A stretch of 64,000 nt of DNA from Rotaria sp. Silwood1 (taxonomy: Eukaryota; Rotifera; Eurotatoria; Philodinida; Philodinidae), in NCBI GenBank assembly GCA_905250075.1, contig CAJNOP010000011.1:1676169-1740168 (forward strand), given 5' to 3'. Position numbers and translations under genes: made by a program. The notes beneath the pieces are model-generated. The model was not told the DNA's origin. It saw nothing but the letters and a program-made list of their open reading frames with translations, and made no database searches. Below, piece after piece: positions 12,026-24,835 of the stretch (position 1 is the first letter of the stretch; every line of letters begins with the position of its first letter).

Positions 12026-12183
12026 TGTGGGTGTGGGATGTGGGTGTGGGTGGATGTGGGTGTGTGGGTGTGGGGCGGGTGTGGGTGTGGGTGTGGGTGT
12101 GGGGCGGGTGTGGAGGTGGGGGTGGGGGCGGGTGTGGGGGTGGGATGTGGGTGTGGTTGTGTAGGGGTGGGGTGTGTGTGGGT
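12026..12183. repeat. Telomere-like G-strand tract
   Basis: About 158 bp of GGGTGTGGGTGTGGG-type units, becoming irregular (GGGGCGGG, GGAGGTGGGGG) toward the right. A short C-strand remnant, CACTCACACCC, lies about 20 bp beyond the tract. This mirrors the tract at the window start: C-strand at the left edge and G-strand here, so the ~11.8 kb between them is bounded by repeats in chromosome-end polarity. Orientation is seen directly; the telomeric origin is inferred from the motif. Confidence 0.7.
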
Positions 12184-15100
12184 ATCCTTTTCATAAACAC
12201 TCACACCCTTCTTAAGTACTCCGATCACTTTTTCAGAGCGAGTATTTCATATCAAAATGTAGCTTGATACGAGACAAATCATCTCATGAAAGTCAGATTT
12301 TTCGGCCTTTTTTTTCTCGAGAAAATTATTAATTAAGTTGATCAATAGAGAGCAATGAGACAGAACAGCCAATAAGAATAGGATATCATGTTCTCATTGT
12401 TATATACATGTACACAATGTTTCTAACAGCAGTCGTACACAGCAGAAACAAAATGTACAGAATATCTCTGTTTTTGATTTACACCCAGACTCACACTTTA
12501 CTAAAAAAGGTAAAGTGTACTGTGTACATCTTGTGAAAAAAATACATTTTGATTCTACACTAGAATTAGAAAAATTCTGAAAATATCATTAGAACAATAA
12601 GTATACGACAATACATTTTGATCTCTTACGTACAATTTTCTAGTTGAATAATAAAATATCATTTCCTTTATGTGTATTCCGTCTAAATTTATATCTCTCG
12701 ACATAAAAAAGTATTTTGTGATTGTGACTGCAATTAATATATGTCTTTTTTGTTTGTTATAAAAAAAACTTTTCTCATATTTAAAACAGCATGTTACAAT
12801 ATGAAATATTGTCTATTCATTGATTATTTTTTCATCAAGTGTTAATTTATATTTGTCATTAAATAATAAACATAATCTTATTTTTATTTTCTAGATAGAA
12901 ATAAATCGATTTTAATACATTTTGCTACTACAAGCAAAGTGTACACTTACAATTTGTGTGCAGATCCATAGTGTACCTGTGCATTTTGTTTTAATTTCCA
13001 TTGGAAACACTACATGCAGAATCAAAAGGGTATCTTTTAATACAGATAAATTTCATCGTTTTAGAACGTTTTCGATCACTCAATATCATGTTCTACGTCA
13101 TGTTTTCAATTAACTTCTAAAATACAATGGACGGCAAATCCTTATACAACAACTTTAGTAATAATCATTTTTTCTTCTTATGTGTCACCTTGTTTATTTT
13201 CCATTTGTTTTTAGAAATACCTCCGGGACAATCTAAATCAAAATTATGACCAGCTACACGTTTTAAAAAAGATTATGGATCAAAAATGAAGTGCAATAAA
13301 AACAAGCCATAATTCTTTTTGTTTGTTTTTTTTTTGTAATTTTATTTATTTGTTAATTCTTCTATTGCTCGTAAAATTGATTTCAAAATAAATTTATCGA
13401 TCGAGACGATCATTAGTATTTACAAATAGACTTCATTTATATAAAAGAAATCGCGACGAGACAAACTCAAATGCAATAAGATGAAAATTAAAGGACAGTT
13501 CATTCTACGAAGCTGTCATTTTGTATTGTATGATTATTCCATGCTGAAGCCATTAAAGATAATCTTTATTTCTATTGGCCAGATTGTATCGATTATTTCT
13601 CGGTTATAATCACTTTTTTGGAAAAAAAAGTAAAAGTACAGTTTGATAGAGAATTTTTTTTTCTATCTTCTAATACTAAAGACAATCTCGGCCCATTTAA
13701 TTTTCTAAGACGTCGCCAAGCGTAGTGCATTTGATATTGATTCGATTAAAACGCTATGCTTTTTTCACTCTGTCGGCTGACTATTAAGGAAAAAATATAA
13801 TTCAAATACACTATCAGTAAGACGACCCGACCATTTTCAAAATATATTTATTCTGTACTCCTCTTTACTGATGCTTTGCAAATATTACGATTTCTATTGC
13901 TTCAATAATCACCCAATAGAATTATTATTGTCATTGGGCTAGATGATCGAATATAGAGAGATTAGCTTGCACGATCTCGGAACGTTTATTGACAGTTGTT
14001 TTTAATCATTTCAACAAATTCTTCACATAATTGAAGCAGAACGTGTTACTTTTAAACTTAGTGACATATAAACATCTGCTCGTAATATTGATGTATTATC
14101 ATCGTCTATTTTATATTATTCATATAGAATAACGAATAATAAACAAGTCAAACTAATAACTGATTTTCATTATGGTAAAATTAATTGATGCTCAACTAAA
14201 TGTGTTCATTTAAAATTTTTAAAATTAACATTAATCTTAATCAAAGCTGTTTTATTAAATATACTATCAACAACGAATGAAATTATTTATTGATTAGATG
14301 ATGAAGAAAGAACGTGCAATTATTTTTAAAACTGATGAATCTAATGAAACTTAGAATCAACAAAATCAATATGAAACTATTTATCTATATACAATTTTAA
14401 AACATTCTACTAATTTATGAATAATTTCGATACTGATGTAAATATAATTGAAGATAAAGAAATTGAAAATACTAATTATGAACAAATACCTATTGAAGAA
14501 TTCGATATGACTGTTCGACGTTAGTATGAGTTATATAGAAGATACTGATAAGAAAAGCTCTTCAAAACAATTCAATTATTATATCGGAATTAATAAAAAG
14601 AATATTCTCATTTTGATAGAAAAGATAATTTATACATTGAAAAGTAGCTTTCATTTTGATTAATATGATACGATTGAATCACTTGTTTCATTAATATCTC
14701 ATTCTATTAGAAATAATAAAAAAATATCTATATTACAATATAATGTTAAATTGTTAATTGAAAAAGAATTTCTTCAATAAAATAAATATATGAATAAATC
14801 CAAAAGAGAAAGAGAGAGACATTAATGATTAATTAATGAAAGATTATTATTAAAAAAATGTTCATGAAGATTAACAATGACATTGTTTATCGAAGAATGA
14901 TAATTTTGATGGATAATATCATCATTCTTCTAATCAATATCGACACAAAGAATCAAAGAAATCTCAAAAATATTAATTATTTTTGTTGTCACTCAATTAT
15001 TGTATTCATACGTAAAAATAAATGTCTATACATAATTTATTGTTCTATGTCTATTTATCTGTTTTCTTTTTTTTTTGTTTATAGATATTTTCTCAATTCA

Positions 15101-16011
15101 AAAAATTTTAATTGATACATTAATATGATGAAATTAGTACCGAGTGCCAATGGTCAATTTATTTTACAACGATTTTATGTTCTTTGTTTCCGTGTGTATG
15201 TATTCTAAAAGAAAAGATTTTTATGTCAGTGGTTTGCTTGTTTTGTTTTTGTTTCTCGTTACGAATAAAATGTCTATGGATTTGATTAACTACGGAAGAA
15301 CTATATAAGAGTATTTAACTACAAGAAAAAAATACTTCTCGCTTTTATTCGAATCACTTTGTCAGGAAATATTATTTTGATGAAAGCTTAGTTCTTCATA
15401 GATTTTAATGAATTTAGTCTTTCATAATTCAAACATTAGTTTTCATATCATGATTGTTTCACAAAATTTTACGAACGAAAATTTCTCATCATCGATATTT
15501 CTAATGATTATTAGATTGATTGAAAACTTTGAATTTTTTCTAATAAAAACAAACTTTTCTGTTTTTTGTTATGTCTATGATTTAGAAAACGAGCTTTCTG
15601 ATTTTTCATTTGAAATCGTCGAGAAGGCATCTGACTTAGTAGTTTTGAATGCTTTCTAGTTATGGATGAAATAGAAAATCAACAGCTCGATATTACTGAT
15701 GCATCATTGATTAGACGATTCAAATATCAGACATTTAAAGTGAAATTCAATAAAAAAAAACTAGTCGAGCGTTGATGATTTTACACCAAAAATGTTTTAT
15801 CAAGTAAATTGAAGTTGATTTTGAAAATATTATCCAAATATTTGTATAAGACAACGAAAATAGTTTTTGTCTGAAAAATGATATAAAACAGTTGGTATAT
15901 TTAAATCTATTTTACTATACATAAACATTTGTGTTTACTATTATTAGTATGAAAAATGACTTGTTTTCATTATTCAGCTTGTTTATTTTTGTTTTTAAAT
16001 TTAGTTCAACA
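12184..16011. other. Gene-poor AT-rich region
   Basis: No intact gene is seen. Around 14400-14820 (plus strand) there are short, compositionally gene-like frames broken by stops (for example a run IEDKEIENTNYEQIPIEEFDMTVRR), perhaps the remains of a coding gene of unknown identity. The rest is homopolymer-rich and very AT-rich, with no repeat structure I could pair. Confidence 0.4.
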
Positions 16012-16111
16012 NNNNNNNNNNNNNNNNNNNNNNNNNNNNNNNNNNNNNNNNNNNNNNNNNNNNNNNNNNNNNNNNNNNNNNNNNNNNNNNNNNNNNNNNN
16101 NNNNNNNNNNN
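16012..16111. other. Assembly gap (100 N)
   Basis: Exactly 100 N bases, the conventional placeholder for a gap of unknown length. Sequence on either side may not be truly adjacent, and the left limit of the neighbouring LINE remnant cannot be judged. Confidence 0.99.
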
Positions 16112-16129
16112 TCTATACTGTAACGTCTT

Positions 16130-17240
16130 CTTCAGACTTTAGTTAACATTGGAATAATTCGAGGGGATGCTTATGCATCAATAAATGCATTTCTCGAGAA
16201 AGGATATACGCTCGACAAAACTCTTAGAACGATGAATACCATTTATCTTTTTCTTCCCGTACAGTCAATTTTCTCTTAGAACATTGAAGTTACTTAGTTC
16301 AAAGATCAAGGAACTATTTGTTGTATCGGACAAGGCTAGCAGGCAGCAGTATACCTAATATTTTTCATATCATTCTTCGAGTGGTAATCCGTTTGTAGCA
16401 TACATAAAGAAATTTGGGCCGAAATGCGTATGAAATATCACTGTTCGCAAACGTCGTATGTAGAATGCGTTCAGATCTTGTTACTGTTTCGAAGTAAATA
16501 ATGAAGAAAGACATGGAAAAACAGGAATGATATAGTACTTGTAGAGAATCTTTCTCAGAGTTAAGGATATGAAACCTTTCAAACGAAGCAAGTTAATCGT
16601 TACAGCTTTTTGTCGAATTTAAAGTGCTGTTGTCTGGATCATTGTGCCCATTCCCAGTTTTGAAGTGAATACATAACCGGAGTACTTTACTTTCTGAACA
16701 CATTCAATTTTGTTTTTATCACATTTCAGTATCAATATCTGGATACCTGATCGTCCGAGCAGAAAATACTGCTTGAGTTTTGTTATAATTTATTAGTTGA
16801 GCTGTAAACTCACAATAAAATTTCAAGTCCTCAAAAAACACCGATAATTTTCTTTCGAGCTTCAAATATTTCAATGAATATTTCCATTCGATCTTTTTAG
16901 CCAACATTGCTGCGAGATCGTCTGTGAACAGATCACTTAAATAACAACTTAATAATTCACTAAGATCCTAATTATCAGTAGTGAACGAAAATAGTGTGAG
17001 TATTGATTCTTGAGGTCCTCATCTAAGAATATGAAGCCACATCCAGGGCTTGTCTTTTAATTCAATAAATCCTCTTCCGTTTTTCAACTGATTCCCTATC
17101 CAGCTCAGATACTTTTTTAGAATCTCCATTCTTTTTAGGTTTCCAATACATCCAAGAAACCACACTTGGTCGAAGGTTCTACAAAAGTCGACAAATATCG
17201 TTACAAATGGCGAAATATTCGCCATCAAACTTGAAATTTA
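16130..17240 (-). mobile_element. Decayed LINE (non-LTR retrotransposon) fragment, reverse transcriptase domain
   Basis: The minus strand keeps reverse-transcriptase blocks in order: FVDFCRTFDQVWFLGCIGNLKRM (about 17190-17125), a GGPQG-like block reading GPQESILTLF (about 17015), the catalytic box FTDDLAAMLAKKIEW (about 16935-16890) in place of the usual F/YADD, then LINYNKTQAVFSAR and a KVKYSGYVFTSKLG block (about 16690-16640). This order and the NxxKTxxxxF motif fit non-LTR elements of the jockey/I-like group. Frames are interrupted by stops (for example before YEKY near the 3' side), and the 5' half and endonuclease are missing. It is a dead, truncated copy ending near the assembly gap; its exact clade is uncertain. 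Confidence 0.7.
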
Positions 17241-17903
17241 TTCGAAAAACAAAAGCAATGAAGTCTGTTGGAACAATTTTTCATTTTATTTTCTTTAGTG
17301 TTTAGTACTAAGACATACTGTTTAACACTGTTTAAAAATCCAGTTTTATTTCAAATTTGTGACAACCTATTGAACATACTTCAGGTCTGGATTTTTTGTA
17401 TTGCCGAATCTTATTATAAATACTTTTGTGTTTAGATTTTGGTCAATAATGAAGAACTATTTGAATATTCAATATTTACTGCTACTCAAGTCAAATGAAT
17501 ACGGTCATTTTCAATGGTTTTTTTTTATCATTTGGAATGCACTGTATTGCGACCGAAAACAGTCGGTACTCGATTACAATACCGTTATTATCTGTACACA
17601 ACAAGATAAAATATCATCGTTATATTGTGTCTGCTTCTATACATATAATTCCACAATAAAACAATTGTTTCTTCAATAGATTTGCATGATTTCTACGTCT
17701 ATATGTTGATCACTGTCATGAATTTTGATTCATTTAATGAAGCATCACTTAACCATAGGATTCTGGTAAGTAGAGTATATGTTTATTTCTTGAACAGTAA
17801 GCACACAAAAAATACCTAATAATATAATTTATATTATTTATTTTCATTTATAGCAGCGCGAAAATTATGTGAAAAATACAAAATGTCAATATTTTCGATT
17901 TGA
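17241..17903. other. Intergenic, upstream of the CIMIP2-like gene
   Basis: There is an open frame at 17401-17679 but it has no recognisable domain and biased AT-driven composition, so it is not called as a gene. No promoter element is identifiable beyond general AT-richness. Confidence 0.4.
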
Positions 17904-19062
17904 TTGCTTTACAACAATTCTTCAATGTCTGTAATATATTTCAAACAAGACTCAAGATCTTCTAATAGTAACGTCAATTATTCTACATTACCTAACATAA
18001 ATACAAATGATTGTTGCTATTTGACACTGAATCAAACATGTCATAATAATCAAAACTTAAAACAATCTTGTATGAAGAAAAAAGTTTCTAAAAACTACTA
18101 TCATTTACCCGGTTATACTGGCAAAATTCCACAAGAGTCTTACATGTTTGGTTTAACTCGTAGTGAAATGAGTCGTCGTATATTTCATAATTCGTATATT
18201 CATACACGTCCAGATACTTTATTTTCACCAACAATAGATTCAATTGATGATCAAACATTTGATATACGCGCAAATTCATCAATTACTGATCAAATTTATA
18301 TGTCTGATATTATCACATCTGGATATACCGGACATATACCAACAATACAAGAAAAATTTGGCAAAAATATGAAAAATTTATTTTTAAAATCTATTATTGA
18401 TTTTGAAAATGATCAAACAGAAAAACGATATTATAAACTTGATTTTAAATTACAAAAACTTTTAGACGATAACTCTATTACTAAACAAGATTTACCAACC
18501 GATTCTATGGTAATGAATAGAGTTTTATGTTAACTCTATTTTGTATTGAAATTTCTGTTCTTCTTAGTTGCACTATACATGTGAGCACATGCCGTTGAAA
18601 TCAATAAGTAAACATGCTGAATTCTATCGACAGAACGAGAAAGATTGGAATCAGAGTGTATATAAAATGCGCAATAATAATTCTGAGAAAAGATTTATTA
18701 GTGGTATTATTATTATTTATAATAATTACTAAATATATTGAATTATTAATTATTTAGGTTACCAAGGTCATTGTCCTCGGTTATTTGATCTTTTTGGTGA
18801 AACATATAGTGTATTAACACATAATGCACTCAATAATTTTACTGACATTTATCGACAGAAAATGATTAATGAAAATCAAAAAGCACTGTTTTCTCTAGTT
18901 GATTGTTAAAATAAATCATAGAAATTATATATTTTCTCTTATTTAGTACAAATGCTCTATGAAAATATTATTATTTATTGGAGACAAGGTTATAATGTAC
19001 TTTTTCATGCTCATGAAGTTTCAATTCGAATGCAACAATTCACATGGCTAAACAACAAATAA
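17904..19062 (+). CDS. CIMIP2/FAM166-family ciliary microtubule inner protein
   Basis: Four exons (17904-18521, 18568-18703, 18758-18904, 18947-19062) give 338 residues with consistent phases. The family signature of proline-glycine-tyrosine motifs is clear: PGYTGKIP at 69-76, SGYTGHIP at 139-146, and SGYQGHCPRLFDLFGETY near 251. Members of this family (CIMIP2A/B/C, formerly FAM166) sit inside the doublet microtubules of motile cilia and stabilise the axoneme, which suits a ciliated rotifer. There is no signal peptide or membrane segment. The methionine at residue 8 is an alternative start. The exon 1 donor GTTTTATG is weak, but using it avoids the stop at 18531-18533 and keeps the downstream frame. 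Family is confident; the exact paralogue is not. Confidence 0.82.
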
Positions 19063-19878
19063 TGCTATAGAAAAATCTTATTATTGATACATGATTGAGT
19101 TTCTTCAAACATAGATGTCTGCGCTTCTGTGATGTAGACGTATGTTTTAGGTGATAGTTCGAAAATGTTATGCTTTCTTAAACAAATATTTACCAAACAA
19201 GAGAGAAATGAAAAAACATTGTACTTAAAAGAAAAAAAAATTATAAGTTATGTTTGCTTCACTACGTTTTTATTTACTGTTCGACAATAAAATAGTCTTT
19301 CTTGCATTAATTTTTTTTTGTTTATTGGCAAAAATCAATAGATCATGCACTGAATATATGATGGTAAATAATTCTCCATCTTCTGTTTTACTGCCATGCT
19401 GGAAATAGAATACAATCGGAAGGTTGTTTTCATGCACAGAACGTATGATCAGGAAAAAGAATCACGCATACATTCTCTCTCTCTGTTTATATTCTTACAA
19501 GAGAACGACGATGAAGCAACACAAACTTGAACCTTCACCCTCATGTTGTCACGCAGAACTCCGCAACATCATATGATGAAATCAGGCAGCCAGAGTATGG
19601 TGCTGTTTACAACTGCATATATTAGTTGACAGGCTATAAGCACGAAGTGATCAGCCACCTGAGCATCAACGAAAAAAATTTTATTTTTCATAACATTGTG
19701 TGGCTCACACGCCTTCTTTTTTTTTCAAATCACATGCACACCTCTCTGTATCACAATCGTCAAAATAGTATATAAAGGGTTGAAACTATCTTTATTTGAT
19801 TATAAGAAATAAAAATAACCGGAATCTCAAACAACAACTAAGTAATATAAAATCAATCATAAAGCCAAAGAATTTCCA
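19063..19878. other. Intergenic region before HDHD5
   Basis: About 0.8 kb between two plus-strand genes. No coding potential or repeat seen. The last ~150 bp presumably hold the HDHD5 promoter and 5' UTR; a TATATAAAGGG-like word at about 19770 may be a TATA-type element, which is only suggestive. Confidence 0.4.
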
Positions 19879-21395
19879 ATGAAAATGGTAACTAATATTA
19901 TTGATATAGAAAATAATTATTTGTAATCTTTTATATTAATGAATAGCATAACTTCGCCTGTCTTTTTGATATTGATGGAGTCATTACAAAAGGCCCAAAT
20001 TTTATATCGGTTGCAAAACCAGCTATTCACAAATTGATCGAACTCAAGGTACCTATCGTTTTTCTTTCAAATACATGTGCAATTGAAACCGAAAAAGCCA
20101 AACAACTATCAGCCATGCTTGGAATTACTGTAAGTTTAATTTATCATAATATAATTGGTTTTTAAAATATTGATTTGAAATATTAGATTAATCCAGAACA
20201 AGTTGTTCTGGCTCAAACCCCAATGCGTACTCTAACTCAATATCATGACAAACATGTTTTGATATCTGGACAAGGTCCTACAGAAGAAATTGGTCGGATG
20301 TATGTAATTTGTTGTTTTTAAAAATTTTTTACCTTAATTTTTTTTCTTATACAGGCTTGGCTTTAAAAGTATAACAACAGTTGAAAAAGTTTGTGAAGCA
20401 TTTCCGGAATTAGACATGGTTAATCATATGAATCGGGCTAAATTTGTAAGTCTAAATAAATAACCTTTTTTTTCATTATATATTCTTCATTGTTCTTATC
20501 TTTTAGAGTGAGATGATAAAAACACAAAGTCTTGTTCGTGATACAAATTTTCGTCCAATTGATGGTAAATATACTTTGATAATAATTTTTATATTTTAAT
20601 TAGTTATTTATTTTTGTTTGATATAGCTATTGTTTTGCTCGGTGAACCTATCAGTTGGGAAAGTTCATTACAAGTCATTACTGATCTTCTTTTAACTGAT
20701 GGCAATCCAGCTGTTGTACCTGTTGAGACAACAATTGATCAGACTCATATACCAGTTATTGCGTGTAATCGAGATCTAGTTTTCAAAGCTGCTGCTGATT
20801 TACCACGTTTCGGTCATGGAGCTTTTCTTACATGTTTAGAAGCATTATATAAAGTAAGTTAAATAATTCTAACAAATAAATTCATGAAAATCTTTTTTTT
20901 TAAATAGAATCTTAGTGGACGTGAACTGGTATACAAAGCATTTGTTGGTAAACCTTTTGAAATCTCATTTCAATATGGTGAAATCATGGCTAATAAATAT
21001 GCACTGGCAAATGAACAACCAGAAATTGATAAAATTTATTTTATTGGGTAAAATTTTTTCTTTTAATTAAAATTTAATTTATTTTTAAATCTTAATTCTT
21101 CTCTTTTAGTGATAATCCTGATGTAGATATTGTCGGTTCAAATATGTACAATTGTTTATTACAACAAGATGTAAATACTAGAACAAGTATCAGTGGTTAT
21201 GATATACTTACAGATCCAAAATATTTAACTGCAACATCTTGTGAATCAATTTTAGTATGTACAGGTGTTTATGATCCAAATAAACAAACAGCTGAAGAAA
21301 AACAACATTGGAAAATACCGTCAACAACTCAACATGATGTATTAGATGCTGTCAAATATATTCTTAAAAAAGAAGGAATTTCATGGAATTCATAA
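19879..21395 (+). CDS. HDHD5: HAD-like hydrolase domain-containing 5 (CECR5) homologue
   Basis: Eight exons (19879-19887, 19947-20129, 20187-20299, 20355-20445, 20507-20564, 20627-20853, 20908-21047, 21110-21395) give 368 residues. HAD motif I is DIDGV with the nucleophile Asp11 and Asp13; motif II is the FLSNT stretch; motif IV is GDNPDVDI near 274-281, binding Mg2+. The block FGHGAFLTCLEALY and the late AVKYILKKEG are typical of the CECR5/HDHD5 family, which resembles NagD-type phosphatases. The vertebrate protein is reported as mitochondrial, and its substrate is not established. The first exon is only nine bases (Met-Lys-Met), so a different or longer 5' end with a targeting peptide is possible. 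All introns are about 55-70 bp with GT..AG ends. Confidence 0.9.
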
Positions 21396-22102
21396 ATTTT
21401 TAGAACACTTGATAGAAAAAAAAACAACGTATTTGGCTTTTTCCTAAAGATTTTATTTTTATTATTTATTTTTTTCGTGTCAGATGTGTTGTTTTTTTCG
21501 TTTTTTGATCAAAATCTGTCAATACATACCGACATGTGCGATATAATATTACTTCACGTTTAATTAATAAACATCGTTCTTGTATATGTTATTATAGACA
21601 TAAAAAAGCAAAAGTTATTTTTGACATATAGATATAATGACAAATAGTCAAAAAAACAAAAGAAAGATATCAAAATGCAAATAAATAATAGAAGTGTTTT
21701 TTTTATCATAATGTCAATTTCGTAGTCGTTTACTAATAATATAATAGAAACATAAAATGTTAGTAATATCTTACGTTAGGAGGAAAATAGATGATCAATA
21801 TTGGTTACTTTATATAGATTAAAGGGAAAAAATGACGAGTATTAATGATACTTAGTTGTCATGTGTATATGCTTTTTTTAGCTCTATAACGCATTTTATT
21901 TTGAATCACATGATGGCATTTACACAATTACCAATTGTCTTTCTAAAAATAACTTGATAAATAAAAATCAACATTGTACGAAATATTCTAACATTTAGAT
22001 TTTTTTTTTCATGAATTATGAATGTTGTTATAGAAATTTATTTAGAACCGAATATGTCCGATTGTACATACAGATATTCAGTTCGAAGATGGAAACAAAC
22101 AC
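21396..22102. other. Intergenic, HDHD5 3' flank
   Basis: The 3' UTR of HDHD5 probably ends in the first 200 bp (AATAAA-type words near 21565). No other feature is recognised before the tRNA. Confidence 0.4.
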
Positions 22103-22176
22103 GGTCCCTTAGCTCAGCCGGTTAGAGCGCCGTGCTAATAACGCGGAGGTCATGAGTTCGATCCTCATAGGGACCA
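22103..22176 (+). tRNA. tRNA-Ile (anticodon AAT)
   Basis: A 74-base cloverleaf: acceptor stem GGTCCCT paired with AGGGACC, discriminator A, A-box TAGCTCAGCCGG, D-loop with GGTTAGAGC, and anticodon stem CCGTG/CGCGG around loop CTAATAA. This gives anticodon AAT (read as IAU after editing), decoding isoleucine. The B-box GAGTTCGATCCTC forms a good T-stem. There is no intron. A T-run (TTTCTTTTTTT) directly downstream is the Pol III terminator. CCA is not encoded. All key paired positions match, so it looks functional. Confidence 0.97.
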
Positions 22177-24120
22177 TTTCTTTTTTTGTCCTTTGTTTTA
22201 ATTTCGTCGATCATGAGTTGTTTTTTTTATGCTTGCTTTTTCCCATTCTATGATCATATGATATGATAATGATTCATATGACATTATGTTGGAGAAATAT
22301 GTTTCTATAATTAGAACAAAAAGTTTTTCATCAAAATTTCAAAGAAAATTTTTTTTTTTTATAATGATCAAACAGAATTAATACACATAGGAAAAAAATT
22401 AGCTGTTTAAATTCTCTTGAATGTATTTGAGCGAATTTCAAGCTATTATTAAAAGTCTTTTTCAGTGAAAATCTTATCGCTTTATGGACTAACTTTATTG
22501 CTTCAGTAGGTATTAGAATTTTAAATATTGTAATAATTTCAAACAGCAAAAATTTAATTATTTGAATGAGAAGAAGAATAAAAGTATATTTTTTCTAAAC
22601 GAAGTTTCTACATCGATTGAAAAAAAAATTATGTTAATAATAGTTATAAAATATTTTAATTAAAATTCATTACATATTTCACTGCTGGGGAAAAAAAAAT
22701 TATATGCCATTGACTGTACGAACTCATATTAACACTAAATTGTACAGTAATTTTCATATGCTTCAAAAAAAATATATGATATCATCATAACATTTATCAA
22801 TATTTTTGCGTTTCATTTAATGTTTATTTTTGCAAATGATAAAGATGCAAAATGTACTGGTAATTTTTCTTAGAATTTGTTAAAATATACCCTTGTCTTG
22901 TTAGTCTTTCTAACTTGAAGCAAACATACATATGCTGCTTGAGTGGTACAAAAGGATGCTGTGAGAGATATTATGAATACCATGAATTAAGAAGCTTAGA
23001 TTTTAGAGCAAAACCATGCAGATAGATATTCTTCTCTAACAGCTCATATTTCAGTTAAATATATACTGTGATTGAGAGACGATGCTTAACCCTTAAAAGC
23101 CAAATGTCCCATCTAAGAAATATTGCAAGAACTGTTTTAGATATTATAATAAAATTATCTATGCAAAAATCAATATTTTCCTAGATGCTGGTGATCTGAT
23201 AGATCTTAGAAGGAAAAAGAAATCATTCAAAAATGACTGTCAGAATGTACAAACAGATTTTTTCAAAAACTTGTAAATTTTTAAATATTATTTTTATTTT
23301 GAAAAGTTTGTCTTCTCATGAATATAACGTAAATTGTTGTATTTTTGAGTAATATCGCTAAGCGCAATGTCAGATTACCTGATGAAACCATTCCGTAAAT
23401 TTTTGATCGGTCTACTGATGAATTATGGTATCGTGAAGAAAACGTTCCTTGAAACGGACATTTGGTCTTTTTAGACTAAAATATCCTGACAACATCTGCA
23501 TAACCTCGAGCAAGCATTATAGTAAAACGGAAAGTGTATCAACATTGAACAAGTGCGAGATATTGTTTCAATCGGTTCTTTGTGTAATAAAAATAAATAA
23601 ATAAAACAAGAAAAATTATTTATAAGAGCAAATACTTTTTACATAAATGGAGTAAAGTAAAGAATTCATATTGTTAAGATCGATTGTTTCTTTCAAGAAA
23701 CATTTTGTATCTTTATAAGAAAAAAAAAGTGTTTGTTTTCAACTATAGTATGAGCATACTGAGAGACCATGATTAGCATTTTCGTGATCAACTTTTTCTT
23801 ACTGTCAAAAGATCCTTTCTCGGTTTCTAAAGGTTACTGCAAATTTATGTCATTGTACATCTTGTATATAATAGCTCCAGTCGAATAAATATAGAATCAG
23901 AAAAAAGACACACTAAATTCTCGACATGATGAAATTTGAGATGTTATACTTTCTATATACTATCAATGTCAAAATAATAAACGCCAAATATATCACATCT
24001 GTTTATGGAAGCATTTTGTATTTATCAATTGGATTATTCATTGTTAATAATGCCACCTCTAGTTTTTATTAACATACAATTGTACAATCTATCTAGTGAC
24101 ATCAAACGAAAGATATAATG
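22177..24120. other. Intergenic, nothing recognised
   Basis: After the tRNA terminator there are about 1.9 kb of AT-rich sequence without a coding exon, RNA gene or repeat I can support. Confidence 0.4.
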
Positions 24121-24835
24121 GTACTCCGAAAAGTCTCTGAATACTTAAAGCTACTCTCAACTTTCTTAAAAAACAATTTTGATCCGACGTACATGTATAC
24201 CATATGAAATTTTCAGGATTCATTGGGACTCTAGTGAATAGACTACAATAAACTTTCAGCTCTATCACATGACATTTGAGGAAGATATTCAGTAAAACAA
24301 GGGTCAACAATGGTTCATTTTGGTAATTCCAAATTCTCTGTGAACCTTCATTCTGTATATTTAATTTTTTGTTTGTTTGAAAGAGCATGACAGAATTCTT
24401 TTTTTTTCTAAGTGTTCCTTTTTAAGTCGAGAATATAGATAACAAATTCAACAGCTAAAAAACTCTGAAATAATTGCAGTGTTTTGAATTATTGAACTAG
24501 TCATTCATTTTCTCCGCTTAAAAAGGAAAGCTTAGAAAAAAGGATTCTGTTATGCCCTGCATCCTGAAATGCTTTTCCGAACAAACAAAAAATTAAATAT
24601 ACAGAATGAAGATTTGCAGAGAATTTTGGATTACCAAAATGAACCATTGTTGACTCTTGTTCTAGTGAATATCTCTTTCAAACGTCATATTATAAGACTG
24701 AAAGTTTTACCGTAGTTTCTCTACTAGAGTCCGAACATATCCTGAAAATATCATGCGATATGCATGTGCCGGATCAATATCGATTTTGAGGAAGGTTGAG
24801 AGTGGTCTTAGGTGTCCAGATATCTTTTGAAGTAC
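24121..24835. mobile_element. Fold-back element (long inverted repeat, ~715 bp)
   Basis: Arms of about 280 bp (24121-24400 and 24555-24835) are inverted, diverged copies. They share TTGTTTGTTTG near the loop, a stretch around ATGGTTCATTTTGGTAAT in the middle of the arm, and GTACTCCGAAAAG / GTACTTCAAAAG at the outer tips. The flanks show ATG on both sides, a possible 3-bp target duplication, which is too short to prove. No coding content. It is most likely an old MITE-like or fold-back transposon. Confidence 0.75.

Noticed and set aside
12009-12267. Pro/His/Thr- and Gly/Val/Trp-rich frames at the second telomere-like tract
   Set aside because: By-product of the G-rich repeat; mirrored on both strands.
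24089-24388. 99-codon minus-strand frame
   Set aside because: Lies on an arm of the fold-back element and matches its mirror arm; no protein family motif.
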